Notes under the pieces: model-generated
Seen by the model: the letters and a program-made list of their open reading frames with translations, nothing else
Databases searched by the model: none
What the model was told of the DNA's origin: nothing
Source of the DNA: an uncultured Leucothrix sp.
Lineage (GTDB): Bacteria > Pseudomonadota > Gammaproteobacteria > Thiotrichales > Thiotrichaceae
Direction: 5' to 3'
Assembly: GCA_938004025.1 (NCBI GenBank)
Contig: CALKXC010000317.1
Coordinates: 1 to 10,708 of the forward strand
Length of the DNA: 10,708 bases
Translations under genes and position numbers: made by a program
Part shown: one piece after another, positions 1 through 6,645 of the stretch
How the letters are laid out: each line of letters begins with the position of its first letter
Position numbering within the stretch: the first letter of the stretch is position 1

Positions 1-78
1 TAATTATTCTGTTTTAGTTTGTGAATTGGGCAAGTGTATACCAAAGCAACTCATTGCTGAATAGATTGGGTGAAAAAC

Positions 79-106
79 TTGAGGCTGGTTATTATCTACA
101 CATAAT
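79..106 (+). promoter_or_regulatory. Candidate sigma-70-type promoter for the DUF2007-type gene
   Basis: TTGAGG (79-84) and CATAAT (101-106) are separated by 16 bases and match the -35 and -10 consensus at 4/6 and 5/6 positions. The -10 lies about 40 bases ahead of the ATG at 148. A perfect 7-base dyad, TTATTAT (89-95) and ATAATAA (102-108), overlaps the -10 and could be an operator or simply AT-rich sequence. Positions 1-78 show no gene and nothing else that I can support. The call rests on matching by eye only. Confidence 0.4.
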
Positions 107-147
107 AATAAACTCAATAAAACACTAACTTCAGGACGACAACAAGG

Positions 148-798
148 ATGAACAGTCAGCCAAGCCAATCTAATAGTATTGTTTCAGTTCACACCATCGC
201 GATGGATGCCCACATTATTAAAGGGCGATTAGAGGCAGAAGGAATTCCAGCCTATCTCACTGATGATCAATACATAACGATGGACTGGATGTTTTCACAG
301 GCTCTAGGCGGGGTCAAAGTAAGGGTTCCTTATGCATATAGAGAGCGCGCTATCGCTGTTTTAGACAATAATCAATCGGGAGATTTCGATCTTAGTAAAG
401 CTACTGATTTGGACTTGCCAGAATTTGAGCAAGAGTTGCTGGAAGACTCAAAGATTCACTGCCCTGAATGTAACAGCATTCAAGTAGGGCCTTTTGATTG
501 GTTTTGGAAGTTATCGCTATTGGTTTTATTCACTTATCACACGCCAATGGCTTTCTCAAAACAGTATTATAAGTGTCGGAAGTGCAGGCACATGTTTCGA
601 TTGAAGAAAAGCCGTCACTCAAAGCTGCTTCGAGTAACGGCTGTCCTGGCTTCAGTTCTGCTGGCTATGATCGTGATCTTCTCAATGTTTGCTGTCGGTC
701 GAACCACCTATCATTACACTGACGCAGAGCCTGTTTTTCTGTCTATTGATGAAGAAGTCGAAGATCCCAATTGGCTTAATGAGCCTTTAGAGGAATAG
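148..798 (+). CDS. DUF2007-type membrane protein with a split zinc ribbon
   Basis: This 216-residue protein has an N-terminal segment (about 11-75) with the pattern of DUF2007 (putative signal-transducing protein): a helix ending in LEAEGIPAYL, then GGVKVRVP and an alpha-helical tail. An acidic linker follows. Next comes a CPEC knuckle (C105, C108) and a CRKC knuckle (C143, C146), which look like the two halves of a zinc ribbon. The roughly 34 residues between them are hydrophobic and aromatic (WFWKLSLLVLFTYH). A clear membrane helix spans about 162-184, and the tail is acidic. The ATG at 148 has AGGA at 133-136, 11 bases upstream, a rather long spacing. A second AAGG touches the ATG and is too close to serve. 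Met19 is an alternative start but would cut into the DUF2007 region. The stop lies 25 bases from the stop of the convergent gene. The biochemical function is unknown; the domain name is a family resemblance judged by eye. Confidence 0.8.
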   Translation: MNSQPSQSNSIVSVHTIAMDAHIIKGRLEAEGIPAYLTDDQYITMDWMFSQALGGVKVRVPYAYRERAIAVLDNNQSGDFDLSKATDLDLPEFEQELLEDSKIHCPECNSIQVGPFDWFWKLSLLVLFTYHTPMAFSKQYYKCRKCRHMFRLKKSRHSKLLRVTAVLASVLLAMIVIFSMFAVGRTTYHYTDAEPVFLSIDEEVEDPNWLNEPLEE

Positions 799-823
799 AC
801 GACTTATTCATCGGTTCATGCAA

Positions 824-3649
824 TCAATTTTGCTCGGCTGCAACAACAGCTAAGACACGTGTGTCTGTGGAAGGCTCACTTAAGAAATTAACTCTTGTCA
901 TGAAGACAGGCAGCGTGTCTGTTTCCGATGATGTGACTAAGGCAAAGTCAGCAATACCTTCTATATCGTTAGCAAACGTACCACTCACTGTGAATGTAGA
1001 GGTTTTGGTTTCTCCTCCGCCTATTGTTGTCACTCTTCCAACTACACCTGCTTCAGTCACAAGAGACAAGGTGGTAGCAACAGTATCTTGGAATACAACT
1101 TTCACTTCCAAATTACACTCAGATCCTGTCTGACAGCGGTTAGCTACAACAGCATCGTTAATATCAAACTTAAACTCATTACTGGCTCTGGCGGTGTATT
1201 CATACTTTCGAACCCCTTCAGTTTCCGTTTCAGCTTCTGTTTCAATAATAACTTCAGGTAAGTATTGAGGAATACTCCAAGGCTCTACATCTCTGCTAAA
1301 TGACATCGGGTTTGATTTTTCACCATTACCACTGACTTCAGTTAACCATCGGCCATACTCACCAATTCTTAGATAAGATGTTTTATCGTTATAGCTATTT
1401 TGAACTGCGCAGTTTCTTAGTGCTTGGATACTTGGATGTACTATGGCATCAGTGGCCTCTGGAGTATTAGGATCTAGTGGGTCACTAAACCCTCTGATAT
1501 ATTCTGGCCTAATATATCGTTCACCCATTACAACAAACGCATCTGGCGTGTCAGTCTTTTTACGGCCGAGCGTTTTCGCTAAATAATCAAGAAACCCAGG
1601 GGTGTTGTAATCAGAAACTAGTTGGTCCTTCCCTTCCGTAATCATGTCATACATAGCTTCTGTATTGAGCTGCATATGATTTCTTCGCATCTGCAAAGCC
1701 CTTAAAGAAGACATCATGAAACGATAAGGCTGAGCTTCATAAGGTCCATGTCTTTGAATTACCCAATCAAAATTACCATACTCCTCATTTTCAGTACCCC
1801 AGTAACGGCGTTCCGCGTAAGACTCTGCATAGTCCTCATCCATCGTCATTTTACAAGTATTGTCAGGACCCGTTTCAACGAATCCAACGCCATAAACTGG
1901 GTTATTGTAAGACATCCAGTCTTCAATTAAGCCATCACGGTTACCAACACCTGCGCCTAAAGCATAGGGTGTAATTTGGGTTGTCTTTATAGTGTTTAGC
2001 TTTTCAACAATACTATCAGGAACGATTCCTTCAGAGTTCCATGCCTTGTAAGCAAAGCTTTCTAAATTGGTCATCGCTAGCTTTGAAGAAAAATCGATAG
2101 ACGCGTCGTATTCAGATTCGTCTGTATTTTGGTTGAAAGCATCAGTGTAAATACTAATGATTCTCTCGACAGACTCTTTGAAATTCCCAGCAGACTCATC
2201 AGATTCACCGGTTGACTCATCTATGCCAGCAATAGTTAAACCGTCCTCTATATCGAGGGCGTTTCTTAACTCTTCTTCTTTAATCCCAAATTCACCCCAA
2301 CCGTCGTCGCCTGTATAAAAATTGTATGTTCCATCCTTCTCAAGCACTGGGTTTTGATCAGCCTCAGTACAAAAAGTGGAGTAGTCATTCTCATATGTGC
2401 CATCTGTAAATTCCAAAGCATCAGCGATTTGCTTGTACTCTCCATCAGCGATTCCTAAATGCACCCCGACGATCTTGGGATTATTCGCGTATCGATTCGC
2501 GAATTCTTTGATGAAAATTTCCAACTGGGCCATATAGGATTCTTGCCAAAAAGCAATAGAACCGCCCCCGTAATAATTGAAATCATCTCTAAGTCCGTAA
2601 GGCGCGTCACACAGGGAATTTACTTCTAACCTAACCAAAACTTTATCTTCTTTCCCTTCATTCTCTAACTTTATTAACAAATTATCTAAGCCATTAAAGT
2701 TAGCGAATGCTTCCCCCTCCTTACTTTCCTCGCCTGTATTTTCCTTATACCAACGTATCGAGTAAAAGACAGTATTGGTATAACTCTCAGGCTTACTTGC
2801 GGCGGGAGTGGTATCACGCACTAACCCACCATTAGGGTTTTCATCAGCATAACTTGGCAAGCTCCAATCATAACCCGCTGCAAGTGTTCCTTGAGGGACA
2901 GGAGGGTTAACAATGAAATTTACCTTTGAGGGAATAGAACGGTTGTAACCGTTGCTTGACCTAACAACAAATCGATACTTCCCTGGCTCCAGCTCAATGT
3001 GGCTAGGCAACTCATAACTACAAAGCACCGCATCGGTTACTTCATCATTTGTACAGACATCGGCTGGCACTTTTCCTTCTCTATATATCAACCTCCTACG
3101 TTCTCTAGAGGTAATATCAACTAGGCGAAAGACATAGTGAGGAGTACCTTCTGTCGGCATCCACTGAAATGCAGGCTTACTAGGCAGTTCGGTTATTGCA
3201 TTTTCAATCGGTGAAGTAATAATTGGGCTTATCGGAGGCTCCCCAGACACAAAAATAATATTTCTTGAAATTCCAATTCTCTGACCAGATTCATTGAATG
3301 CCAACACCCGCCATGTATAACGTCCAAAATCTTTCATCCCCGTCGTTTCATCTGGCGTTGTGAATGTGCAGACACCATCAAGGCAATATTCTGAGGCGTT
3401 GATTTTCGAGAACGGCCTTGGGTTATAAATGACTTGCTTTAAATTTGTGTCGCGAATAGAAAAAGCGTATTGAACGGCTCCAGATAAGTGCTTCCACTTA
3501 TATTCTTGTTTTTCTAATGGTGCTATTTCTAATCTATTCTCAGGTGAAATTAACTCTAAAACTTCGGCCTGCAAACTAGTATAAAAAACGGAGGTAACCA
3601 TAATGCCTAAAAGCAACGTTCGCAATGGATTGAATATAGTGGAGGTCAT
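824..3649 (-). CDS. Large exported multidomain protein, possible glycoside-hydrolase-like barrel
   Basis: This is a 941-residue protein from the ATG at 3649. A TTG six bases further upstream is in frame, but AAGGA lies 8 bases before the ATG and only 2 before the TTG, so the ATG is preferred. Residues 1-28 form a signal peptide (basic R10, hydrophobic core, SLQA cleavage site), so export to the periplasm or outside is expected. Residues about 30-135 and 140-248 are two related beta-sandwich units, each with W, Y-x-F-x-(I/L)-x-D, a Cys pair (C89/C94; C199/C210) and G-x-Y-x-(W/F)-x-V. Residues about 290-720 resemble a GH-A-like TIM barrel: VLVRLEV (337-343), FANRYANNPKIVGVHLG (383-399), then ADGEY (E404) and WGEFG (E453) as possible catalytic-acid motifs. 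Residues about 815-923 form a C-terminal beta-rich domain with a Cys pair (C839/C845), perhaps carbohydrate-binding. The barrel assignment and any sugar substrate are inference. No secretion, anchoring or sugar-transport genes are adjacent. Confidence 0.85.
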   Translation of the reverse strand: MTSTIFNPLRTLLLGIMVTSVFYTSLQAEVLELISPENRLEIAPLEKQEYKWKHLSGAVQYAFSIRDTNLKQVIYNPRPFSKINASEYCLDGVCTFTTPDETTGMKDFGRYTWRVLAFNESGQRIGISRNIIFVSGEPPISPIITSPIENAITELPSKPAFQWMPTEGTPHYVFRLVDITSRERRRLIYREGKVPADVCTNDEVTDAVLCSYELPSHIELEPGKYRFVVRSSNGYNRSIPSKVNFIVNPPVPQGTLAAGYDWSLPSYADENPNGGLVRDTTPAASKPESYTNTVFYSIRWYKENTGEESKEGEAFANFNGLDNLLIKLENEGKEDKVLVRLEVNSLCDAPYGLRDDFNYYGGGSIAFWQESYMAQLEIFIKEFANRYANNPKIVGVHLGIADGEYKQIADALEFTDGTYENDYSTFCTEADQNPVLEKDGTYNFYTGDDGWGEFGIKEEELRNALDIEDGLTIAGIDESTGESDESAGNFKESVERIISIYTDAFNQNTDESEYDASIDFSSKLAMTNLESFAYKAWNSEGIVPDSIVEKLNTIKTTQITPYALGAGVGNRDGLIEDWMSYNNPVYGVGFVETGPDNTCKMTMDEDYAESYAERRYWGTENEEYGNFDWVIQRHGPYEAQPYRFMMSSLRALQMRRNHMQLNTEAMYDMITEGKDQLVSDYNTPGFLDYLAKTLGRKKTDTPDAFVVMGERYIRPEYIRGFSDPLDPNTPEATDAIVHPSIQALRNCAVQNSYNDKTSYLRIGEYGRWLTEVSGNGEKSNPMSFSRDVEPWSIPQYLPEVIIETEAETETEGVRKYEYTARASNEFKFDINDAVVANRCQTGSECNLEVKVVFQDTVATTLSLVTEAGVVGRVTTIGGGETKTSTFTVSGTFANDIEGIADFALVTSSETDTLPVFMTRVNFLSEPSTDTRVLAVVAAEQN

Positions 3650-4035
3650 GATCAAGTTCCTTTTGAAGTGAGATCCAACGGGAATGAAAAGTAAAACAAT
3701 GATTTTTTGTACAAAGTTTTACTAATGAGTCACTAACTTAAGCCACTAATAAATGGTAACAAGACCCCTAAAGGATTAGTGTAGGCATTAAATTGATATA
3801 CGGTACCAATATCAATGAACATGTTTTTCCGTTAATTTTCTCTGCTCTTGGAAACATCCGTTTCTAGTTAAGATTCAGACAGTTTTTCTAAACTAGCGGT
3901 AATGGAAACCTCGCTTGCAATATAAACTACGGCCAACTTGTGTGCTGGCTGCTTGGGTAAGCAATAAAATCAACAACCCAATAATTTGCACCTCCCATGA
4001 CTCTGGTCTAAGCTACAAAAAACACCGGAGACAAC
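3650..4035. other. Divergent intergenic region between the exported-protein gene and ppk2
   Basis: This is 386 bases with no credible gene. It should hold the promoters of both flanking genes, but I found no convincing -35/-10 pair for either. On the minus strand AAGGA sits 8 bases before the exported-protein ATG. On the plus strand GGAG (4027-4030) sits 5 bases before the ppk2 ATG. CACTAA occurs at 3731-3736 and 3744-3749, with the inverted form TTAGTG at 3776-3781. A strong dyad at 3792-3816 is listed separately. TTGGGT and ACCCAA form a weak, wide dyad near 3953-3980. Confidence 0.6.
3792..3816. repeat. Perfect 8-base dyad, candidate operator
   Basis: ATTGATAT (3792-3799) and ATATCAAT (3809-3816) are perfect inverted repeats around a 9-base centre that contains the palindrome GGTACC. 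The overall size of 25 bases suits a dimeric helix-turn-helix repressor or activator. It lies about 143 bases from the exported-protein start and 220 from the ppk2 start. No regulator gene is in the window to pair with it. Confidence 0.5.
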
Positions 4036-4905
4036 ATGAAAAACAACAATACCTATCAAGTTCCCAGCGGCGGAAACTTTGACTTTTCAGCACTCAGCAG
4101 CAGCCCTTCAAAAAAAACCGACAAAAAAGCGCTAAAGAAGCAATTAAAAAAGGAAGTTGAGGCTATCGCTGAACTCCAGCACCGCCTATATGCCGAGGAC
4201 AAACGAGCATTGCTGCTCGTGTTTCAGGCAATGGACGCCGCAGGTAAAGACAGCACGATTCGTTCAGTGCTCACCGGTGTTAATCCAGCCGGTTTCCAAG
4301 TGTTTTCTTTCAAACAGCCGTCTAAAGAAGAGTTAGATCACGACTTTTTATGGCGCACGCAATGCAAGATGCCAGAACGTGGCCGCATCGGCGTATTCAA
4401 CCGCAGTTATTACGAAGAAGTGCTGGTAATAAAGGTCCACCCTGAATATCTTGCTGGGCAGCGAATCGAAATACCTGAGGATAACCCAGAAGGCTTTTGG
4501 CAAGATCGCTATGACTCAATCAATGACGCTGAACGGCACTTAGCAAAAAATGGCACTAAGATATTAAAATTCTTCCTCAATGTTTCCAAAGAAGAGCAAA
4601 AGCAACGCTTCTTATCAAGAATTCACGACACTGAGAAAAACTGGAAGTTTTCAAACTCAGACCTAGGTGAACGAGCGCTTTGGGATCAGTACCAGCAAGC
4701 TTATAAAGATGTATTAACCCAAACATCAACCGATGCCGCACCTTGGTACGCTATCCCAGCAGATGATAAGCCTTATATGCGCTTACAAGTGGCTAAAATT
4801 ATCAGAAAAACCTTAGAAGACATGGACCCCAAATACCCAGAAGTGTCAGAAAAAGCATTAGCTAAACTAGCCGATGCCGAAAAAGTGCTGAACAACGAGA
4901 GCTAA
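4036..4905 (+). CDS. ppk2: PPK2-family polyphosphate:nucleotide phosphotransferase
   Basis: This is a cytoplasmic enzyme of 289 residues, the usual length of a single-domain PPK2, that moves phosphate between inorganic polyphosphate and nucleotides. Visible motifs are the Walker A loop MDAAGKDS (66-73, Lys71), [13 protein letters not shown] (81-93), the [16 protein letters not shown] region (114-129) carrying the Walker B and substrate contacts, and the lid segment [16 protein letters not shown] (191-206) followed by the W and Y of WDQY (216-219). The DAAGKD and GVNP wording most resembles the family branch whose members phosphorylate both NMPs and NDPs (often called class III). That subclass is inference. 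GGAG at 4027-4030 supports the ATG. The gene stands alone: its left neighbour diverges and its right neighbour converges. No ppk1 or ppx is in the window. The function is probably nucleotide regeneration from polyphosphate. Confidence 0.93.
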   Translation: MKNNNTYQVPSGGNFDFSALSSSPSKKTDKKALKKQLKKEVEAIAELQHRLYAEDKRALLLVFQAMDAAGKDSTIRSVLTGVNPAGFQVFSFKQPSKEELDHDFLWRTQCKMPERGRIGVFNRSYYEEVLVIKVHPEYLAGQRIEIPEDNPEGFWQDRYDSINDAERHLAKNGTKILKFFLNVSKEEQKQRFLSRIHDTEKNWKFSNSDLGERALWDQYQQAYKDVLTQTSTDAAPWYAIPADDKPYMRLQVAKIIRKTLEDMDPKYPEVSEKALAKLADAEKVLNNES

Positions 4906-4987
4906 TCAAGTCTAAAATTCATACATTTTTTAAGACTTCAAATAAAGCGGAACAGTTCCTGGAACAAAACCATCGCAAGCAAAAGTA

Positions 4988-5104
4988 GGATAATAATTCG
5001 TCAGAATAAGCGCCTCGCGACTCAACCCAGTCGCGCAGCCGACTGGGTTGAGCTTGTTTAAGCATTAAACAAGAAGCCGAAGCGTTTATAACGAATCATT
5101 ATCC
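4988..5104. repeat. 117-base palindromic element with two internal hairpins (MITE/REP-like candidate)
   Basis: The outer arms GGATAATAATTCGT (4988-5001) and ACGAATCATTATCC (5091-5104) are inverted repeats with one mismatch. Inside them, about 10 further bases on each side pair imperfectly (AAGCGCCTCG against CGAAGCGTTT). Two perfect hairpins fill the centre: CTCAACCCAGTCG (5021-5033) with CGACTGGGTTGAG (5040-5052) around a 6-base loop, then CTTGTTTAA (5053-5061) with TTAAACAAG (5065-5073) around GCA. The whole could fold as a three-way junction on either strand. It fills most of the convergent gap between ppk2 and the DUF533 gene, ending 10 bases from the latter's stop codon, so it may end or protect both transcripts. 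There is no clear target-site duplication and no coding capacity. Whether it is repeated in the genome cannot be seen here. Confidence 0.75.
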
Positions 5105-5113
5105 GCCACCAAA

Positions 5114-5830
5114 TTAAGCCCGCTCAATCGCCTCATCTTTAGCTTTATCAAGCTCTGCCAATAAATCATCTGGCAACTTCAATGCAGCAACCAATTCATC
5201 CAAATAAGCGCTTTCCATTTCATTATCTTTATCAATCAGCATAGACGAAATTAGATAAATCTCAGCCGCGGTTTCAGGCGTATCGGCTAACACAGCAAAC
5301 TGTGCAGGCGTGGTTGGTGCCGCGATTTCGTTTTGTACAAATCCAGCGATATCACCAGTAAGGCCAAAGTCAGCAATTTTCTGATTGATGTCCCACATTT
5401 CACCGGCATCAATATGACCGTCAGCCTTTGCAGCCGCGATCATCGCTTTAAGCAGGATCATGCTTCGCTTATTAGCCGCCTCTTCGTTTAATTCATTCAC
5501 CGGCAACACTTCTTGAGCTTTGCCACCGCTGGCTGCCTCAGTAGCACCTGAGGCCGACCAGTTTTGATACGCCTGCCACGCGATTCCACCAACCGCTGCT
5601 AAGCTACCCAGTTTTAGAGCAGAACCCGTCAGTTTTCTGCCTGACTTTGTGCCCACTAACAAAGCCATTACACCAGCCGCTACTGCGCCCGTTTTGAGTC
5701 CGGAAATCGTCGCATCGCGTTTTTCACCTGGCTCTTCTATATCGAGTTTCTTTTCGACCACGGCTTGTCCTTTAGCCGCCATTTCACGACCCGTATTCAA
5801 CAACTCTTCAAGTAAGCTTTTCGCATTCAT
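5114..5830 (-). CDS. DUF533 / YebE-like inner-membrane protein with a TerB-like domain
   Basis: This 238-residue protein has a charged N-terminal helix with no signal peptide, two small hydrophobic Gly/Ala-rich stretches (about 47-60 and 72-88), an Ala/Gly/Ser linker, and a C-terminal all-helical domain (about 120-235). The segment LLKAMIAAAKADGHIDAGE (126-144) matches the hallmark of TerB-like/DUF533 proteins, in which acidic residues follow a helix and may bind metal. DUF533 proteins such as E. coli YebE are membrane-associated with unknown function. YebE has been linked to envelope stress in enterobacteria, but nothing here proves that role. The ATG at 5830 has AAGGG 8 bases upstream. The gene follows hda on the same strand after a 122-base gap and probably has its own promoter. 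Its 3' end abuts the palindromic element. Confidence 0.85.
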   Translation of the reverse strand: MNAKSLLEELLNTGREMAAKGQAVVEKKLDIEEPGEKRDATISGLKTGAVAAGVMALLVGTKSGRKLTGSALKLGSLAAVGGIAWQAYQNWSASGATEAASGGKAQEVLPVNELNEEAANKRSMILLKAMIAAAKADGHIDAGEMWDINQKIADFGLTGDIAGFVQNEIAAPTTPAQFAVLADTPETAAEIYLISSMLIDKDNEMESAYLDELVAALKLPDDLLAELDKAKDEAIERA

Positions 5831-5844
5831 TAAGGGAACCCTTA
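5831..5844 (-). promoter_or_regulatory. Hairpin that can cover the Shine-Dalgarno of the DUF533 gene
   Basis: The leader of the minus-strand mRNA reads UAAGG-GUUC-CCUUA, a 5-base stem with a 4-base loop that ends exactly at the base before the AUG. The 5' arm is the ribosome binding site itself (AAGGG). If it forms, it would hide the site and lower or gate translation. The stem is short, so it may melt easily. This is structural reading only. Confidence 0.4.
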
Positions 5845-5872
5845 TTTTAATAAAATATAAATCATTACTAAG

Positions 5873-5901
5873 TAGATAGGGTTTTATAGAAAGGTAATCA
5901 A
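5873..5901 (-). promoter_or_regulatory. Weak candidate promoter for the DUF533 gene
   Basis: On the minus strand TTGATT (5901-5896) and TATCTA (5878-5873) are 17 bases apart and about 43 bases before the ATG. A better-looking -10, TATAAA (5888-5883), overlaps this region, but its -35 partner at 18 bases (TTACAT) is poor. Some promoter in this gap is likely because the gap is 122 bases and AT-rich. The exact one is uncertain. Confidence 0.25.
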
Positions 5902-5912
5902 GGGCAATGTAA

Positions 5913-5938
5913 TGTAAAGCACTAGCTTTACAAAAGCT
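5913..5938. repeat. Overlapping, mutually exclusive hairpins after hda
   Basis: TGTAAAGC (5913-5920) and GCTTTACA (5925-5932) form a perfect 8-base stem with loop ACTA. AGCTTT (5924-5929) and AAAGCT (5933-5938) form a competing 6-base stem. They lie 15-40 bases past the hda stop. On the minus strand no run of T follows, so this is not a standard intrinsic terminator. It may be a 3'-end processing or stabilising structure, or a Rho-assisted end. Confidence 0.45.
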
Positions 5939-5952
5939 TAAGGTAAGCGTGC

Positions 5953-6645
5953 TTAAAGAACCTGCTTAATAAATGGCACGGTAATTTTGGTCTGTTGGCG
6001 AATACTTTCCTGATCCAACACTTCAAGCATCGTTAGCATTGAGCCCATGTCACGTGGGTAATGGCGGTTTAAATATTCTAAAACGCGATCACTTAAATCA
6101 ATTCCACGCTGTGCAGCTCTCTGTTTTAGGGCTAAACCTTTATCATCGTTCGACAAGCTTTGGAGGCTATAGGTCTCTCCCCAAATCAAACGTGAGCCTA
6201 AATCTGGCAAAGAGCATTTTAAATGACGTGGGTTTTCATTAGCACTAAACAATAAACGCTGCTGACTGGTGCGGGCATGGTTGATCAAATCGAATATTGA
6301 CTCTTCCCAATCCCTGTTTCCAACGATGAAATCAACATCATCGACCACCACCATATCCATCCCATCGAGACCGCGTGTCACTCCGGAGCCATAGCCTGCT
6401 AAGGCTTTGAGTGGTAGGTATGAAACGCGTTGACCCAGCTTGGTTGCAAAGTTACAGCAGGCTTGCAACACATGAGTTTTTCCGCTGTGACTCTCGCCCC
6501 ACACAAACATTTGACTGCCGTCAGATGAGCTTTCTGAAAAACCCTTTAATAAGGTTAATAAATCTTGATTAGCCTCTGAAGCATAGAAAGACTCAAAGCT
6601 AAGCGCGTCACCTGTGGCGACGTTTAGAATCATTTGTTGAGGCAT
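5953..6645 (-). CDS. hda: DnaA regulatory inactivator Hda
   Basis: Hda is an AAA+ protein that, bound to the DNA-loaded beta clamp, makes DnaA hydrolyse its ATP and so prevents re-initiation of replication. At 230 residues it has the usual length. Visible parts are a possible clamp-binding stretch QMILNV (4-9), Walker A GESHSGKTH (about 50-58), Walker B VVVDDVDF, sensor-1-like FSANENP, the arginine-finger segment LGSRLIWGE, and C-terminal RDMGSMLTMLEVLD and ITVPFIKQVL, which closely match the Hda family. It lacks the DNA-binding domain IV of DnaA, which separates it from DnaA itself. The ATG at 6645 overlaps the permease stop by one base (TGATG) and has no good ribosome binding site, so translation is probably coupled to the permease gene. 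It is the last gene of the packed minus-strand group. Confidence 0.93.
   Translation of the reverse strand: MPQQMILNVATGDALSFESFYASEANQDLLTLLKGFSESSSDGSQMFVWGESHSGKTHVLQACCNFATKLGQRVSYLPLKALAGYGSGVTRGLDGMDMVVVDDVDFIVGNRDWEESIFDLINHARTSQQRLLFSANENPRHLKCSLPDLGSRLIWGETYSLQSLSNDDKGLALKQRAAQRGIDLSDRVLEYLNRHYPRDMGSMLTMLEVLDQESIRQQTKITVPFIKQVL

Noticed and set aside
799..823. Terminator in the convergent gap between the first two genes
   Set aside because: Only 25 bases, and no hairpin with a T-run was found in the gap or the adjoining gene ends.
861..1133. Plus-strand frame of 90 codons inside the exported-protein gene
   Set aside because: It lies wholly antisense to a well-supported gene and has no ribosome binding site or recognisable features.
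3650..3655. TTG start giving two extra residues on the exported protein
   Set aside because: The ribosome binding site is 2 bases from the TTG but 8 bases from the ATG at 3649, which also begins a normal signal peptide.
3684..3725. Very short plus-strand frame of 13 codons in the divergent region
   Set aside because: It is short enough to arise by chance, with no convincing ribosome binding site or similarity.
3986..4014. TTGCAC and TAAGCT 17 bases apart, as a ppk2 promoter
   Set aside because: Each matches the consensus at only about 3 of 6 bases, and the leader would be very short; not listed as a feature.
4066..4140. Lys/Ser-rich N-terminus of PPK2 as a possible fusion or signal peptide
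   Set aside because: It is hydrophilic and of the usual length for the family's N-terminal extension, with no hydrophobic core.
4908..4938. AAGTCT ... AGACTT imperfect hairpin just after ppk2 as its terminator
   Set aside because: The T-run lies inside the arm rather than after the stem and the stem has a bulge, so it does not fit an intrinsic terminator.
5649..5879. Plus-strand frame of 76 codons over the start of the DUF533 gene
   Set aside because: It is antisense to a gene with a clear start, and its composition mirrors that gene's Ala/Gly codons.
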